Assembly: GCF_900105215.1 (NCBI RefSeq)
Contig: NZ_FOIP01000002.1
Span: 1,736,001 to 1,800,000, forward strand
Source of the DNA: Lacrimispora sphenoides
GTDB lineage: Bacteria > Bacillota > Clostridia > Lachnospirales > Lachnospiraceae
Reading direction: 5' to 3'
DNA: 64,000 bases
Shown: piece after piece, positions 1 to 8,890 of the stretch
Numbering within the stretch: the stretch's first letter is position 1
Layout of the letters: each line of letters begins with the position of its first letter
Notes under the pieces: model-generated
Databases searched by the model: none
Told to the model about the DNA's origin: nothing
What the model saw: only the letters and a program-made list of their open reading frames with translations
Made by a program: the position numbers and the translations under genes

Positions 1-441
1 TACGATCCTGGTCGTACCGTCATCATTCCGGAAATCAGCGTGGTAATAATCAATCCCCGAATCAATGATGGCTACCAAAACTCCCCTTCCGGTAAGAGGA
101 TTGCTTCCCTGCTGGACCAAATTGACACAAGAGGCCGACTTTGCCTGGTTGATGGCAAAAAACAGCCTCTTTGGTTTTTCAACATATTCGATTTGAGGCA
201 AGGCACTTAACTGGTCAATAAGGGATTCCGGAACTGTAAGTATGGAGTATTCGTTTACCATTTGCTCCACCCGGATTCCAATAAGGGAAAGATTGCTTAT
301 ATCTCCGGAATGCTTAACGATCACATCCCAAGTTTTTTCCTCGGGATTATATCCTACATTTAAATTGCCTGATTTTTCACGCTCTTCAGGAGTTGCGCTG
401 AGGGCAAGATTTAACAGGACTTCCAGCTTTTGATCTTGCAT
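1..441 (-). CDS. S8 (subtilisin-like) serine peptidase, C-terminus beyond window
   Basis: Only the first 147 codons are inside the window; the reading frame runs off base 1 still open. After about 110 residues of propeptide-like sequence comes IIDSGID, the block around the catalytic Asp of subtilases (Asp127), followed by DYYHADF. The His and Ser blocks lie outside. The start at 441 has AGGA nine bases upstream; no signal peptide is visible. Clostridial relatives of this size class include the Csp germination proteases and other intracellular subtilases. It follows a SpoIID-like gene on the same strand, which would suit a sporulation, germination or cell-wall role, but the substrate cannot be told from this fragment. 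The family is clear; the subtype is not. Confidence 0.85.
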   Translation of the reverse strand, partial: MQDQKLEVLLNLALSATPEEREKSGNLNVGYNPEEKTWDVIVKHSGDISNLSLIGIRVEQMVNEYSILTVPESLIDQLSALPQIEYVEKPKRLFFAINQAKSASCVNLVQQGSNPLTGRGVLVAIIDSGIDYYHADFRNDDGTTRIV

Positions 442-489
442 ACGACATTCCTGTGTTTTTTCTATCATCCTACGCTGGAACTGTCATTC

Positions 490-2766
490 TCATTCCTTAC
501 TCTGCTCTGCTTCCCGCACTTCCGTGTCGTGATAGAAGAATTTTAAGATATCCTCAAAGTTCTTTCCGCTCTTTGCCATGGCCTGAGCCCCATTCTGGCT
601 CATTCCAACACCATGCCCAAAGCCTCCCCCGTAGATATGAAAGGTTGTAATGTTATTGTCATCAACGCCCTGATTTTCTATTGCAATATAGGCACTGGGA
701 AGGGAGTCAAAATTCTTCATGAGAGTACCATCAAGCTTTGTAATGGTCATATATTTATTTCCAAGCTTTGCCCTTACCTGTCCTTCCCCATTGATGGTCA
801 TGACGCCGTCGGATCCTTCGACCCTTAGTTTTTTAACAATTCCGCCTACTCCACGTTCTGTTACAGTAATGTTCAGGATCGATCCTACTTCGGTGATCTC
901 TTCCTCCAGCTGCCGGTTCGTGACGGTGGTTTCCCATCGGTACATGGGGAATCCTGAATCAAAGGCTGGATAATCTTTTTTCTTTATAAATTCATCAAAA
1001 TCAGAATTTGTCGACAGATTTAATACTCCCCTGCTATCCTGTAGAAGACTGCCATCCAGATAGGGAAACCCAGCCGGATCACCTCCCCATATGCTCCCGT
1101 CGGTCGTATGTCCGCAAGAGGTGGAGAAATAAAAGGCTTCTATAGGTTTATCATTATAAAACAACAGCTTTCCATAAGTCTCACGTACCGCTTCTTCTGT
1201 TTTTGATGCGGACTGCAGATTGTTATAAACCTGGAATCTGGTGCTGTCATCCACATGGGCTCCGTATTTGCTGTAGGTGTTGCTCTGGATCTGACGGAAC
1301 GCATAGGTTCTGGCACAGACAGCCTGAGCTTTTAAGGCTTCCTTTTCATAGCTGTCAGGCATCTCACTGGGAACAACCTTTGTCAGATAATCCTCCAGGT
1401 ACAACTCATTGACTAAAAGCAGCCCATCGGCTTCCTTACGTATCTCAATCGTACCGTCATAGGCCGGGGTGCCATAGGACCTCTGGATGGAATTAACGGA
1501 AATGGAGTCTCCTTTTTCTAAAGGTGCGATTACAATCCGTCCATCCTTTAGCCGCTCATCTGAGGTATCAATAATCACTTCTGCCTTTGGAGGCACTTTT
1601 ACCGCCTTCTCGCCATAGGTCAATAACAGGCCGCTTTCAGCAGACAGGGTTACAGACGGTTGAAAGATCGATTGGAAATTGGTGGACATCAAAAGGACAC
1701 GAATGCTCTTTGCATCAAATTCCCTTACTAGCAAGGCAGCACATATCCTGCCATGGGCAACAACAAAATCCTGTATATCATATCCTACCAGAATATCGGA
1801 GACACTGCGTTCTTCAAGCTGACCGTATAACCGGTATACTTTAAAATCTTTATCCAGTTTTAAGCTGCCATACCCCTCAACCTCAATAGAATCATCCTTC
1901 ACCGCGAGAACCTTTCCCGATATCTTCTTTTTCTTCAAGGTGACCTTTTGAAGGCTTCCTCTTTTTAAACTGATATCCGCAATATTATTGGCAAAATCCT
2001 CCGGCTGCCCCAAAGAGGCCTCAAGGGGGAAGGTACGCTCCACTGACCCTAAGTATACACCGAACGTTCCTCCCGTTCCTGTGGTCAGCCAGACATTTTT
2101 ATAGGTTATGGAATCTGTCACCGCTTCTTTTAATGCAATGATCTCATTGCCCTTTACCAGAAGCTTTAACTCCCAGTCTATGTAAGAATCCAGGCTGATG
2201 CCCTCAAATTGAAAATTCCCTTCGCTGGTATAGGCAGTCCAGGCTGTTGCAGTTTTTACATTGGTAGGAGTGCCATAAAGAAACACGTCAAGCACTCTGA
2301 TCGTTCCTTCCTTATCCAGTGCCTGCCTCAATTCTTCATACAAATACCACCATTCATCCGCAGGAAGCTTCTTATTTTGTTTTTTGCTGCTTTCATGGAT
2401 CTTCTTTCCTGATCCGGGAACCAGAGCTTCCGCCAGGCTTTCCGCCTCTTTGTAGGTCAAAAAGCCTTCCGCAGTATCACTTTTTGCCGGAATTTCATGG
2501 GGGTCAAGATAACTGCCTGCATACAGGTAATTCATGTATTTCACATACCAGTTATTCTGTTCCTTTTCCGGAAAGTATTCCTGGCTATGTTCCTTCAGCA
2601 TTTTTTCACAGTTTTCTCTATCGGTAAGAAGAAGAGCAGCTGACTTATATGCTACCCCCCTTGATATTCCCTCCGGTTCCGGTTCATTTACCAGAATAAT
2701 AATAATGAGAATCAAAACCAAAAGAGGAATACCGACTATAAATCCGATAAATGTCTTTTTATTCAT
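490..2766 (-). CDS. SpoIID/LytB-domain protein, membrane anchored
   Basis: A 758-residue protein with one N-terminal membrane segment (about residues 6-27) and a C-terminal SpoIID/LytB domain (about 440-750). It carries the motif VVPSEMP with Glu468, matching the catalytic Glu of SpoIID, then the ALKAQAVCARTYA block, FYFSTSCGHTTDG and a final GFGHGVGMSQNGA block. SpoIID is a peptidoglycan lytic transglycosylase that works with SpoIIP in engulfment. This copy is about twice the length of B. subtilis SpoIID because of a 400-residue N-terminal region with SH3/beta-rich character, so it is a relative rather than a plain SpoIID. AGGAGCGC precedes the ATG. It lies 9 bp after the permease gene at 2776, probably in one operon with it and the subtilase. 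Confidence 0.85.
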   Translation of the reverse strand: MNKKTFIGFIVGIPLLVLILIIIILVNEPEPEGISRGVAYKSAALLLTDRENCEKMLKEHSQEYFPEKEQNNWYVKYMNYLYAGSYLDPHEIPAKSDTAEGFLTYKEAESLAEALVPGSGKKIHESSKKQNKKLPADEWWYLYEELRQALDKEGTIRVLDVFLYGTPTNVKTATAWTAYTSEGNFQFEGISLDSYIDWELKLLVKGNEIIALKEAVTDSITYKNVWLTTGTGGTFGVYLGSVERTFPLEASLGQPEDFANNIADISLKRGSLQKVTLKKKKISGKVLAVKDDSIEVEGYGSLKLDKDFKVYRLYGQLEERSVSDILVGYDIQDFVVAHGRICAALLVREFDAKSIRVLLMSTNFQSIFQPSVTLSAESGLLLTYGEKAVKVPPKAEVIIDTSDERLKDGRIVIAPLEKGDSISVNSIQRSYGTPAYDGTIEIRKEADGLLLVNELYLEDYLTKVVPSEMPDSYEKEALKAQAVCARTYAFRQIQSNTYSKYGAHVDDSTRFQVYNNLQSASKTEEAVRETYGKLLFYNDKPIEAFYFSTSCGHTTDGSIWGGDPAGFPYLDGSLLQDSRGVLNLSTNSDFDEFIKKKDYPAFDSGFPMYRWETTVTNRQLEEEITEVGSILNITVTERGVGGIVKKLRVEGSDGVMTINGEGQVRAKLGNKYMTITKLDGTLMKNFDSLPSAYIAIENQGVDDNNITTFHIYGGGFGHGVGMSQNGAQAMAKSGKNFEDILKFFYHDTEVREAEQSKE

Positions 2767-2775
2767 GCGCTCCTC

Positions 2776-4008
2776 TTATCTCATATAAGTTTTTTTGTTT
2801 TCATCAATCCGCTCCAGGTCAAAATAGTCCATCGTTTTAAGGGAGAGATCCTTTTTCGTCAGGGAACGGTTCACCAGCCTTGAAACTACGCTGTAAAACA
2901 CCGCAAAGGTCGGAACCGCAATGATCATTCCCACAAAACCAAACAGTCCGCCAAAAAGCAGGATGGAAAACAGCACCCAAAAGCTGGGAAGACCCGTGGA
3001 TTGTCCCAATATTTTCGGACCCAGGATATTTCCGTCAAACTGCTGGAGCAAAAGAATAAATATCAGGAAATACAGACACTTAATAGGGCTGACCAGCAGG
3101 ATTAAAAATGCACTGGGAACGGCTCCGATAAACGGACCGAAAAAGGGAATCACATTGGTTACGCCAACAATTACGCTTACTAACAGTGTGTAAGGCATAT
3201 TCATAGCGTTCAAAAGGAAAAAACACATAATCCCGATAATCAGGGAATCTAAAATCTTTCCCGTTATGAACCCGCCAAACACCCGATGAACAAAACGGAT
3301 TTCATCAATTGCCTGATTAGCCGTTTTAATAGGAAATATACTGTAAATGATCTTTTTTCCCTGAGCAGAAAGCGTTCCCTTTATGTTCAGGAGATAAACC
3401 ATTACGATTACACCGATCAGTATATTCTTTAGAACCAGTACCACGCTTAGCAGTCCGCTGGAAAGGCTGCCGATCAACATGGACATGTTGGGGACCAGGT
3501 CAGAAGTCATCCAGTTTTGCAGCTGGCCTGTCAGCCGGTCATATATGGGAATGACCGCCCGTTCCACAGAAGGATTATCCTCAAGCATCTTCTGAAGCCA
3601 CAGAGCCAGATCATTCATATTCTCGCCCAGTGATTCCTGGAGTCCCATGACACTTGTATAAATCTGGGGGATGATCATCCAGAAAAGTCCGACTACTATC
3701 ACAAACAGAAAAATCAAGCTGACCACAGTTGCCGCGGCCCGGGATATGGACTTTACCCCATTCCTATTTTTCCATCTGGAAGAAAGCAGGCGTACCGTAA
3801 TGTCTCTGGACTTGTTATATACCGGCAGTAAAAGATATGCGAGGACTGCCCCGTAAATGACAGGCATAAGAATCCCCACAATTATTTTTACCGTACCCTT
3901 CACAGCCTGGAATCTGGAAAGAAAAAAGGCAAAGGTTATGCTCAAAGCAATAACGGAAAGTGCTGTGACTCCCCAGCATAAATAATTCCGAAATTTTGTC
4001 TCTTTCAT
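2776..4008 (-). CDS. AI-2E family transporter (PerM/YtvI type)
   Basis: A 410-residue integral membrane protein with several hydrophobic helices: N-terminal pairs near residues 12-60, a segment near 90-115, and a C-terminal cluster from about 185 to 375. The pattern, and the block VTNVIPFFGPFIGAVPSA, are typical of the AI-2E/PerM family (PF01594). Despite the name, most members have no shown role in autoinducer export; some are Na+/H+ antiporters, and SpoVV/YtvI relatives act in sporulation. The start has AGGAG six bases upstream. It leads an apparent three-gene run with the SpoIID-like gene and the subtilase, which hints at an envelope or spore function (inference). Confidence 0.85.
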   Translation of the reverse strand: MKETKFRNYLCWGVTALSVIALSITFAFFLSRFQAVKGTVKIIVGILMPVIYGAVLAYLLLPVYNKSRDITVRLLSSRWKNRNGVKSISRAAATVVSLIFLFVIVVGLFWMIIPQIYTSVMGLQESLGENMNDLALWLQKMLEDNPSVERAVIPIYDRLTGQLQNWMTSDLVPNMSMLIGSLSSGLLSVVLVLKNILIGVIVMVYLLNIKGTLSAQGKKIIYSIFPIKTANQAIDEIRFVHRVFGGFITGKILDSLIIGIMCFFLLNAMNMPYTLLVSVIVGVTNVIPFFGPFIGAVPSAFLILLVSPIKCLYFLIFILLLQQFDGNILGPKILGQSTGLPSFWVLFSILLFGGLFGFVGMIIAVPTFAVFYSVVSRLVNRSLTKKDLSLKTMDYFDLERIDENKKTYMR

Positions 4009-4079
4009 AAAAATTCTCCTAAGTTTTTAAGATTGACTAATGTCTATCCTATACTCTACCATACTTTTACATAAAATTA

Positions 4080-4307
4080 AAGCAGCGATTTCTCGCTGCT
4101 TTTTTCTTTGGTAACCCCAAAATGCCGGTTCTTACTTATTGACGCCTAGCCTTGCTAGGTGGGCAACCTCACTCAAGTTTCTGCCTTCCACTGCAAACGG
4201 AGGCTTGACATCCACCTGAAAATATCGGAATCCCATGAGTCATAATGTAGGTTCAAAAAAGGTAAGAGTGTCGCACATTTCAGGAATTACCTTCCCATGT
4301 TTTCTAT
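4080..4307 (-). ncRNA. ssrS: probable 6S RNA (ssrS) with terminator
   Basis: An orphan transcription unit of about 200 nt with no reading frame. On the minus strand a strong sigma-A promoter (4314-4342) predicts a start near 4307, and a hairpin at 4107-4080 ends it. The ends pair as in 6S RNA: 4291-4283 with 4118-4110 (9 bp), 4281-4276 with 4124-4119 (6 bp) and 4266-4262 with 4135-4131 (5 bp). A small hairpin (CCTAGC AAG GCTAGG, 4159-4145) lies in the 3' side of the central loop and an apical stem-loop follows. 6S RNA binds sigma-A RNA polymerase by mimicking an open promoter. The call rests on fold, length and promoter strength, not on a covariance search; another structured RNA is possible. 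Confidence 0.6.
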
Positions 4308-4313
4308 GGTCTT

Positions 4314-4342
4314 AGTATACACTACTTTGATTTGTTTTTCAA
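4314..4342 (-). promoter_or_regulatory. sigma-A promoter of the 6S RNA candidate
   Basis: TTGAAA (4342-4337) and TATACT (4319-4314) on the minus strand, separated by exactly 17 bp. Transcription would begin near 4307, just ahead of the paired 5' strand of the RNA. Confidence 0.75.
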
Positions 4343-4380
4343 GTTCCTTTTCCTGTCAGTTTTGATTTTAATCTATTGGA

Positions 4381-4644
4381 TCAGACAGCAATATGTTTGC
4401 TGCCAAGCAGTCTTCCATGCTCTACATACAGTTCCAGAAGTCTTAAAAGAGAGTCGCTGGAGTCTTCTTGAATGATCAGTTCCAACCCTTCCGCAGTGGC
4501 CAAAGACAGCACCGAAAGCAACGATTTTGCGTTTACCGTTCTTTCTCCGCAGGCCAAATTTATTTTTTCTTTACACGCTCCCGCAATTGAGACAAATTCC
4601 AGGATGGACTCAACTCCCCAGAATCCGATCTCCACCTTTTTCAT
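4381..4644 (-). CDS. HPr-like protein lacking the active His (Crh-like)
   Basis: An 87-residue protein with the length and layout of HPr. The block VNAKSLLSVLSLA (37-49) matches the HPr region around the regulatory Ser46, and Ser41 occupies that position. The phosphoacceptor His15 is missing: where HPr has GxHARPA this protein reads GVESILE. It therefore cannot take phosphate from Enzyme I, but could still be phosphorylated on Ser by HPr kinase, as Bacillus Crh is. A role as a CcpA co-regulator is inference; some HPr-like proteins have lost both functions. The start has AGGAGG ten bases upstream. It lies just 5' of the 6S RNA and 3' of a HAD phosphatase gene. Confidence 0.65.
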   Translation of the reverse strand: MKKVEIGFWGVESILEFVSIAGACKEKINLACGERTVNAKSLLSVLSLATAEGLELIIQEDSSDSLLRLLELYVEHGRLLGSKHIAV

Positions 4645-4691
4645 CTCTTGTATTCCTCCTGCTTAAAATGTTAGAGACCTAGTATAACATA

Positions 4692-5336
4692 CTATAATAG
4701 ATTCTGCAAATCAAAAATTGTTTCTGCCAGAACATCCGCTCCGGCTTCTGTAAGTTCCTGCCTGCTTCCATAGCCGTACAACACCCCTACCGATGCTATT
4801 CCGATTTCTTTTGCCCCCAGAACATCATGCTTCCTGTCTCCGATCATCACCGTCTTGTTCAGATCGGTAATTCCGCATTCTTTTAAAACATAACGGATCA
4901 CATCTGCTTTTTTTACCCTGGTTTCATCCATGTTGGCACCTCCCATAAATAAAAAGCAGGAATCCAACTCAAAATGTTTAAGGATCATCCGGACAAACAC
5001 TTCCGGCTTAGAGGAAGCAACATAAAGCTTTTTCCCTGCCTTAAGAAGGGACTGCAGAACATCCAAAACTCCCTCATAGGCTTTATTTTCATACAATCCT
5101 TTTTCCGAAAAATATTCCCGGTAAATATCAATGGCCTTTTTTGCCTGTTCCTCGCTAAAGCCATAATACTCCATGAAGCTGTCCTTTAAAGGCGGCCCGA
5201 TAAAGCAGCAAAGCTCATCTAAATTCTCCACCTCAATCCCAAAATGCCGGAGGCTATACTGGACAGACTTCGTTATGCCCTCTTTGGGGTCCGTAAGGGT
5301 TCCATCTAAATCAAACAACAAATATTCTTTATTCAT
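4692..5336 (-). CDS. HAD family hydrolase, phosphoglycolate phosphatase-like
   Basis: A 214-residue cytosolic phosphatase of the HAD superfamily. Motif I is FDLDGTLTD (residues 8-16) with nucleophile Asp9 and acid Asp11; motif II is the VASSKP block (about 106), motif III a Lys near 143, and motif IV MIGDRKHDVLGA (about 165-176). The alpha-helical cap after motif I places it in subfamily I with Gph/PpaX. Such enzymes release phosphate from phosphoglycolate, pyrophosphate or sugar phosphates; the substrate cannot be read from sequence. The ATG follows AGGAGG by four bases. It lies downstream of pckA but is separated from it by a strong terminator, so it probably has its own promoter. Confidence 0.88.
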   Translation of the reverse strand: MNKEYLLFDLDGTLTDPKEGITKSVQYSLRHFGIEVENLDELCCFIGPPLKDSFMEYYGFSEEQAKKAIDIYREYFSEKGLYENKAYEGVLDVLQSLLKAGKKLYVASSKPEVFVRMILKHFELDSCFLFMGGANMDETRVKKADVIRYVLKECGITDLNKTVMIGDRKHDVLGAKEIGIASVGVLYGYGSRQELTEAGADVLAETIFDLQNLL

Positions 5337-5414
5337 GGTGCCTCCTGTATGGTGAAATTAAGAAAAACACGCTTTGCGGGTTTTTCTTAGCTGCTGCGGT
5401 ATCCGAGCAAAAAC

Positions 5415-5448
5415 AGAGACGAAAAAGGAAAGCTCCTTTTTCGTCTCT
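5415..5448 (-). terminator. pckA terminator
   Basis: A 15-bp stem, AGAGACGAAAAAGGA pairing with its complement around a four-base loop. On the minus strand it lies 10 bases after the pckA stop and is followed by a T-rich run, giving an intrinsic terminator. Confidence 0.85.
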
Positions 5449-5457
5449 ATGAAATTT

Positions 5458-7149
5458 TTACTTTAATTCATCAACAATTTTCTGAAGTGCTGCCAAAGCA
5501 TCATCCGGAAGCTTGTCATAACCTTCCTTAACCGTGGCGATATTGGAAACGAATTTCACCCGGTCTTCCATACGGGCCTTTAACTGCTCCGCATAAGTGG
5601 CATCATGAAGATCCGGAACAAATCCTTCCCACTCAAAGATTTCGATATCTGAGAAAGGTCCCCACTGTTTGAACTGGGCAGTCTTATCCACAATGGCTTC
5701 CAGGATGCCTAAGGTATCCTTTGGCTGAACCTTCTTGCCCATGAAATCACCGGTGTTGATGATATAGCAATCTACGTTCTTCTCTTCTACCAGTTTTTTA
5801 AATTTCTCATAGTCATTGGCCAGAGGATAGGTTCTGAATGGGTTGGCATAAGGCACAACCACCAGAGCATTGGGATCAGCTCCCGGTGCCAGTCTTTCCG
5901 CTGTTGATCTCTTTGTTGCAAGAGTTGCACCCATAACAGATGCCAGGGAAGCGCCTTTTAATTTTACTACCGGCGGAATGGTAGGATCCTTCATGATCCA
6001 GAAAATCGCATTGACCGGTGCTTCGATCTTATCCACACGGTTAGGAGACCACAGTTTTGATTTGATGGCACGTCCATTGCCGTTTCTGACGTCCTCTGTT
6101 ACCAGCTGGATCTTTCCGTCTTCGTCTAAGGTACAGGAGCAGTTCTGGGCAGTTAAGAGATATTTATTATCATCACAGCCAGTCGGGTAATCCTGTGTTT
6201 TATCAAAGTATGTAGGCTCTATTGCCACAGATGAGCAGGTGTCGGTATTGATAATGAATGCATCGTCATGGAGAACGGTAACATCATATTTTCCGCCATG
6301 TTTTGCATGGGTAATGGTGGATTTACCTGAGCCGGATAAACCAAATACAGATGCAACATATTTGGAACCATCGGTTAAGTTGTATTCTTTCTGTCCGCCA
6401 TGGCAGGAAGCATATCCGTTGCGGTTAGCAAGAGCCCAAACCATAGTAAGGGTGCCTTTTTTGTGCTCTCCAAAGTATCTCATACCCAGGATTGCCGCAC
6501 AGTTCTGGTCCGTATTAAAGTAGCATAAACATTTTGGATCGCTTAAACAGGACAGATCTACTCCAGGACGGTCGGAACCATTCCACTGAGGATCAGAGAA
6601 GATATAAATGTCTGCTTCTTTTCCATCGCCGACTGGTTTAGAAGCTTTATACATTTTCGCATACTCATCAGACATATACTGGAAGTTCAGCATCCAGTTA
6701 TACAGAATATTTTCTTCGCCTTCCGGAATAAGGAGATGTACCTTCACCATGAATTCAGGATCAAGTCCGGCATAAACCTCTGCATGATACATTGTTTTCC
6801 AACGGGTTTCATAAACTGCGTCCATAACAACTTTGTCAAGAGCGCCGCAATTTACACCGGGTTCTCCTGCGATTCTTCTTGCAGTCGCATAACGTCCGGT
6901 AATCGCACCATCATTAAATAAGAGAACCTTGGCATCTTTATCAAGGCCAAATTCCTCTCCCCTGTATACAGGCATGTCCGTTACCACGGTTCCTGGTGAA
7001 TTCTTCGCCAGTTCATATGCCTCTCTAAGTGTAGTAACCTTAATTACGTTGTTTCCATAAAACGGAGCTTCAATGATCGAACGCGTAGTTGCAAAACCTG
7101 GTTGGCCTTTTCCAATTTCATTAATTGGATAATATGCTTTTGTTGACAT
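5458..7149 (-). CDS. pckA: phosphoenolpyruvate carboxykinase (ATP)
   Basis: A 563-residue cytosolic enzyme interconverting oxaloacetate + ATP and phosphoenolpyruvate + CO2 + ADP. In fermentative anaerobes it often runs in the carboxylating direction toward succinate. The P-loop is GLSGSGKST (about residue 271-279), followed by the HDDAF block with a metal-binding Asp pair, and a C-terminal YANPFRTYPLAND segment. The N-terminal third is diverged from E. coli PckA: the RSPKDK block is absent and a GRYATARR segment stands in its place, a variant I associate with some clostridial enzymes. AGGAGG precedes the ATG. It is monocistronic, with its own promoter and terminator. Confidence 0.88.
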   Translation of the reverse strand: MSTKAYYPINEIGKGQPGFATTRSIIEAPFYGNNVIKVTTLREAYELAKNSPGTVVTDMPVYRGEEFGLDKDAKVLLFNDGAITGRYATARRIAGEPGVNCGALDKVVMDAVYETRWKTMYHAEVYAGLDPEFMVKVHLLIPEGEENILYNWMLNFQYMSDEYAKMYKASKPVGDGKEADIYIFSDPQWNGSDRPGVDLSCLSDPKCLCYFNTDQNCAAILGMRYFGEHKKGTLTMVWALANRNGYASCHGGQKEYNLTDGSKYVASVFGLSGSGKSTITHAKHGGKYDVTVLHDDAFIINTDTCSSVAIEPTYFDKTQDYPTGCDDNKYLLTAQNCSCTLDEDGKIQLVTEDVRNGNGRAIKSKLWSPNRVDKIEAPVNAIFWIMKDPTIPPVVKLKGASLASVMGATLATKRSTAERLAPGADPNALVVVPYANPFRTYPLANDYEKFKKLVEEKNVDCYIINTGDFMGKKVQPKDTLGILEAIVDKTAQFKQWGPFSDIEIFEWEGFVPDLHDATYAEQLKARMEDRVKFVSNIATVKEGYDKLPDDALAALQKIVDELK

Positions 7150-7187
7150 AGAAAATTCCTCCTTTTATAAAATCCAAATTTGTCACT

Positions 7188-7216
7188 ATTATCTCACTTT
7201 GTTAAGAAAAAGTCAA
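7188..7216 (-). promoter_or_regulatory. pckA promoter
   Basis: TTGACT (7216-7211) and GATAAT (7193-7188) on the minus strand with a 17-bp spacer. The start of transcription would be near 7181, about 30 bases before the pckA ATG. Confidence 0.7.
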
Positions 7217-7303
7217 TGATTTTCATTGCAATTTTCCTAAATAATGGATATATTATATATATATTATGCATTTTGTGTACAATAAGCAAAAGAAAGGATA
7301 ATT

Positions 7304-8269
7304 ATGATTCATATTTCAAAAGATGGTACAGGAGATTTTAAAAGCATTGGAGAGGCACTTCGTTCTCTTCCATCTGATCATACGAAGGAACAGGTCCTCT
7401 ACATACACAAGGGATTTTATGAAGAGCAGATTACCGTAACGGTTCCTCACGTAACTTTTGTTGGGGAAGATGCAGAAAGCGCCATTCTCTCTTACGGCCT
7501 TTATGCCCGCATGACCATGGAGGATGGGATGAAGCGCGGCACCTTCCGCACCTATTCCTGCCTGATCGATACCCATGATTTTACCGCTAAGAATCTAACA
7601 TTTGAAAACAGCGCGGGAATTGGTACCGATGTTGGACAGGCGTTGGCTCTTTATGCCGATGGAGACCGGTTGTTCTTTGAAAACTGCCGTTTCTTAGGAA
7701 ACCAGGATACTCTTTTTACAGGTCCCCTTCCTCCAAAGGAAATCGAACCCAATGGTTTTATCGGACCGAAGCAGCATTCCCCCCGGATCAACGGACGGCA
7801 CTATTATAAAAATTGTTACTTAGAAGGGGATATTGACTTTATTTTTGGTAGCGCAACCGCTTATTTTGAAGGCTGTACCTTCTTTTCCAAATATACGGGA
7901 ATGGAGATCAGCAGCTATGTAACTGCCGCCTCCACTCCAAAGGGACAGGAATATGGCTATGTCATGGAAAATTGCCGCTTTGAAAGCAACTGCCCCGCTG
8001 ACAACGCTTACCTTGGTCGTCCATGGAGAGAGTATGGAAAAACCGTGCTGATCAACTGCTTTCTGGATGACCATATCTGCAAAGAAGGCTGGCATGACTG
8101 GAACAAGGAAGCTGCCCATGAACATACCTTCTTCGGCGAATACGGCAGTTACGGCCCTGGTGCCGTGATGGAAAAACGACCGGACTGGATTCACCGGCTG
8201 ACAGAAACTGATCTTAAAAGATTCTCAAAAGAAGCAGTTCTGTCCGGTTCGGACAACTGGAATCCATAA
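7304..8269 (+). CDS. pectinesterase (carbohydrate esterase family 8)
   Basis: A 321-residue right-handed beta-helix enzyme that removes methyl groups from pectin, giving pectate and methanol. The family signatures are present in order: GQALALYADGDR, NQDTLF (catalytic Asp), GDIDFIFGSA (second catalytic Asp) and YLGRPWREYG (substrate-binding Arg/Trp). There is no signal peptide, so it probably acts inside the cell on imported methylated oligogalacturonides; many gut and soil Lachnospiraceae have such cytosolic copies. The ATG has AGAAAGGA eight bases upstream. It is divergent from pckA and ends at a bidirectional terminator shared with the YhcH-type gene, which is also linked to sugar-acid use. 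Confidence 0.92.
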   Translation: MIHISKDGTGDFKSIGEALRSLPSDHTKEQVLYIHKGFYEEQITVTVPHVTFVGEDAESAILSYGLYARMTMEDGMKRGTFRTYSCLIDTHDFTAKNLTFENSAGIGTDVGQALALYADGDRLFFENCRFLGNQDTLFTGPLPPKEIEPNGFIGPKQHSPRINGRHYYKNCYLEGDIDFIFGSATAYFEGCTFFSKYTGMEISSYVTAASTPKGQEYGYVMENCRFESNCPADNAYLGRPWREYGKTVLINCFLDDHICKEGWHDWNKEAAHEHTFFGEYGSYGPGAVMEKRPDWIHRLTETDLKRFSKEAVLSGSDNWNP

Positions 8270-8273
8270 AACG

Positions 8274-8317
8274 AAAACGGGAGCTGATCCCTTGTAAAAA
8301 GGATCGGATCCCGTTTT
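8274..8317. terminator. bidirectional terminator between pectinesterase and yhcH-type gene
   Basis: AAAACGGGA pairs with TCCCGTTTT, with an inner GATCC/GGATC stem. It has T runs on both sides and serves the two convergent genes that end at 8269 and 8322. Confidence 0.8.
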
Positions 8318-8321
8318 TAAT

Positions 8322-8786
8322 TTAGTTCTCTTTGATCTTAACAATCACTTTTTTAATCAAAGCCGGTTCACCTGCAGCTGCTTTTGGCTTATGACCATCC
8401 CAGGGATTGAAAATCATATATTCTCCAGCTTTTACTACTACTTTTAAGCCTGGATTTTCATTGTCGTAAAATACAACATCTTTTTCTTCGTTATAAGGTA
8501 CCTTTTCATTCAGTTCATCGATCCGTGCATATGTCATGGTTTCAGAACCGGATATCACATATTGAATATCTGTGTAATTATGGTGAGCTTCGTACTTGGC
8601 TTCCTCCCAGGGAACCGTTGTATACTCTGTTACATTCGCAAAAACATTCTTGCCGTCAATCTCATATTTGCCTGGCGCCAGGCTCTCTAAATCAGTGTTC
8701 TTAAGAAAATCAACTGCCTTTTCGTATCTTCCGTCCACTCCAAGGCCTCTGTAAAAATCAAGGTTTTTTGCTGAATCAAAAATCAT
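8322..8786 (-). CDS. YhcH/YjgK/YiaL family protein (DUF386, cupin)
   Basis: A 154-residue single-domain cupin of the YhcH/YjgK/YiaL family (PF04074). It shows the conserved blocks HHNYTDIQYVISG (start of the metal-binding His set), Glu in SGSETMTY, FYDNENPGLKVVVKAGEYMIFNPWDGHKP (second His set) and KKVIVK at the C-terminus. Relatives include EbgC, the small subunit of evolved beta-galactosidase, and NanQ/YhcH, proposed as a sialic-acid anomerase. The family is generally taken to open or epimerise sugars and sugar acids. The convergent pectinesterase next door would suit uronic-acid metabolism, but this is inference. GGAG lies ahead of the ATG and a promoter is visible at 8856-8885. Confidence 0.88.
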   Translation of the reverse strand: MIFDSAKNLDFYRGLGVDGRYEKAVDFLKNTDLESLAPGKYEIDGKNVFANVTEYTTVPWEEAKYEAHHNYTDIQYVISGSETMTYARIDELNEKVPYNEEKDVVFYDNENPGLKVVVKAGEYMIFNPWDGHKPKAAAGEPALIKKVIVKIKEN

Positions 8787-8855
8787 AATCCTACTCTCCT
8801 TTTATGTATCGTCTAGTTTGGCCGCAGATTCAAGGGGTACCTGCTATGCACATAT

Positions 8856-8885
8856 AGTATACACCTAAAGCAGAATATTCTACAA
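8856..8885 (-). promoter_or_regulatory. promoter of the YhcH-type gene
   Basis: TTGTAG (8885-8880) and TATACT (8861-8856) on the minus strand, spacer 18 bp, about 70 bases ahead of the start codon. Confidence 0.55.
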
Positions 8886-8890
8886 TGTTT

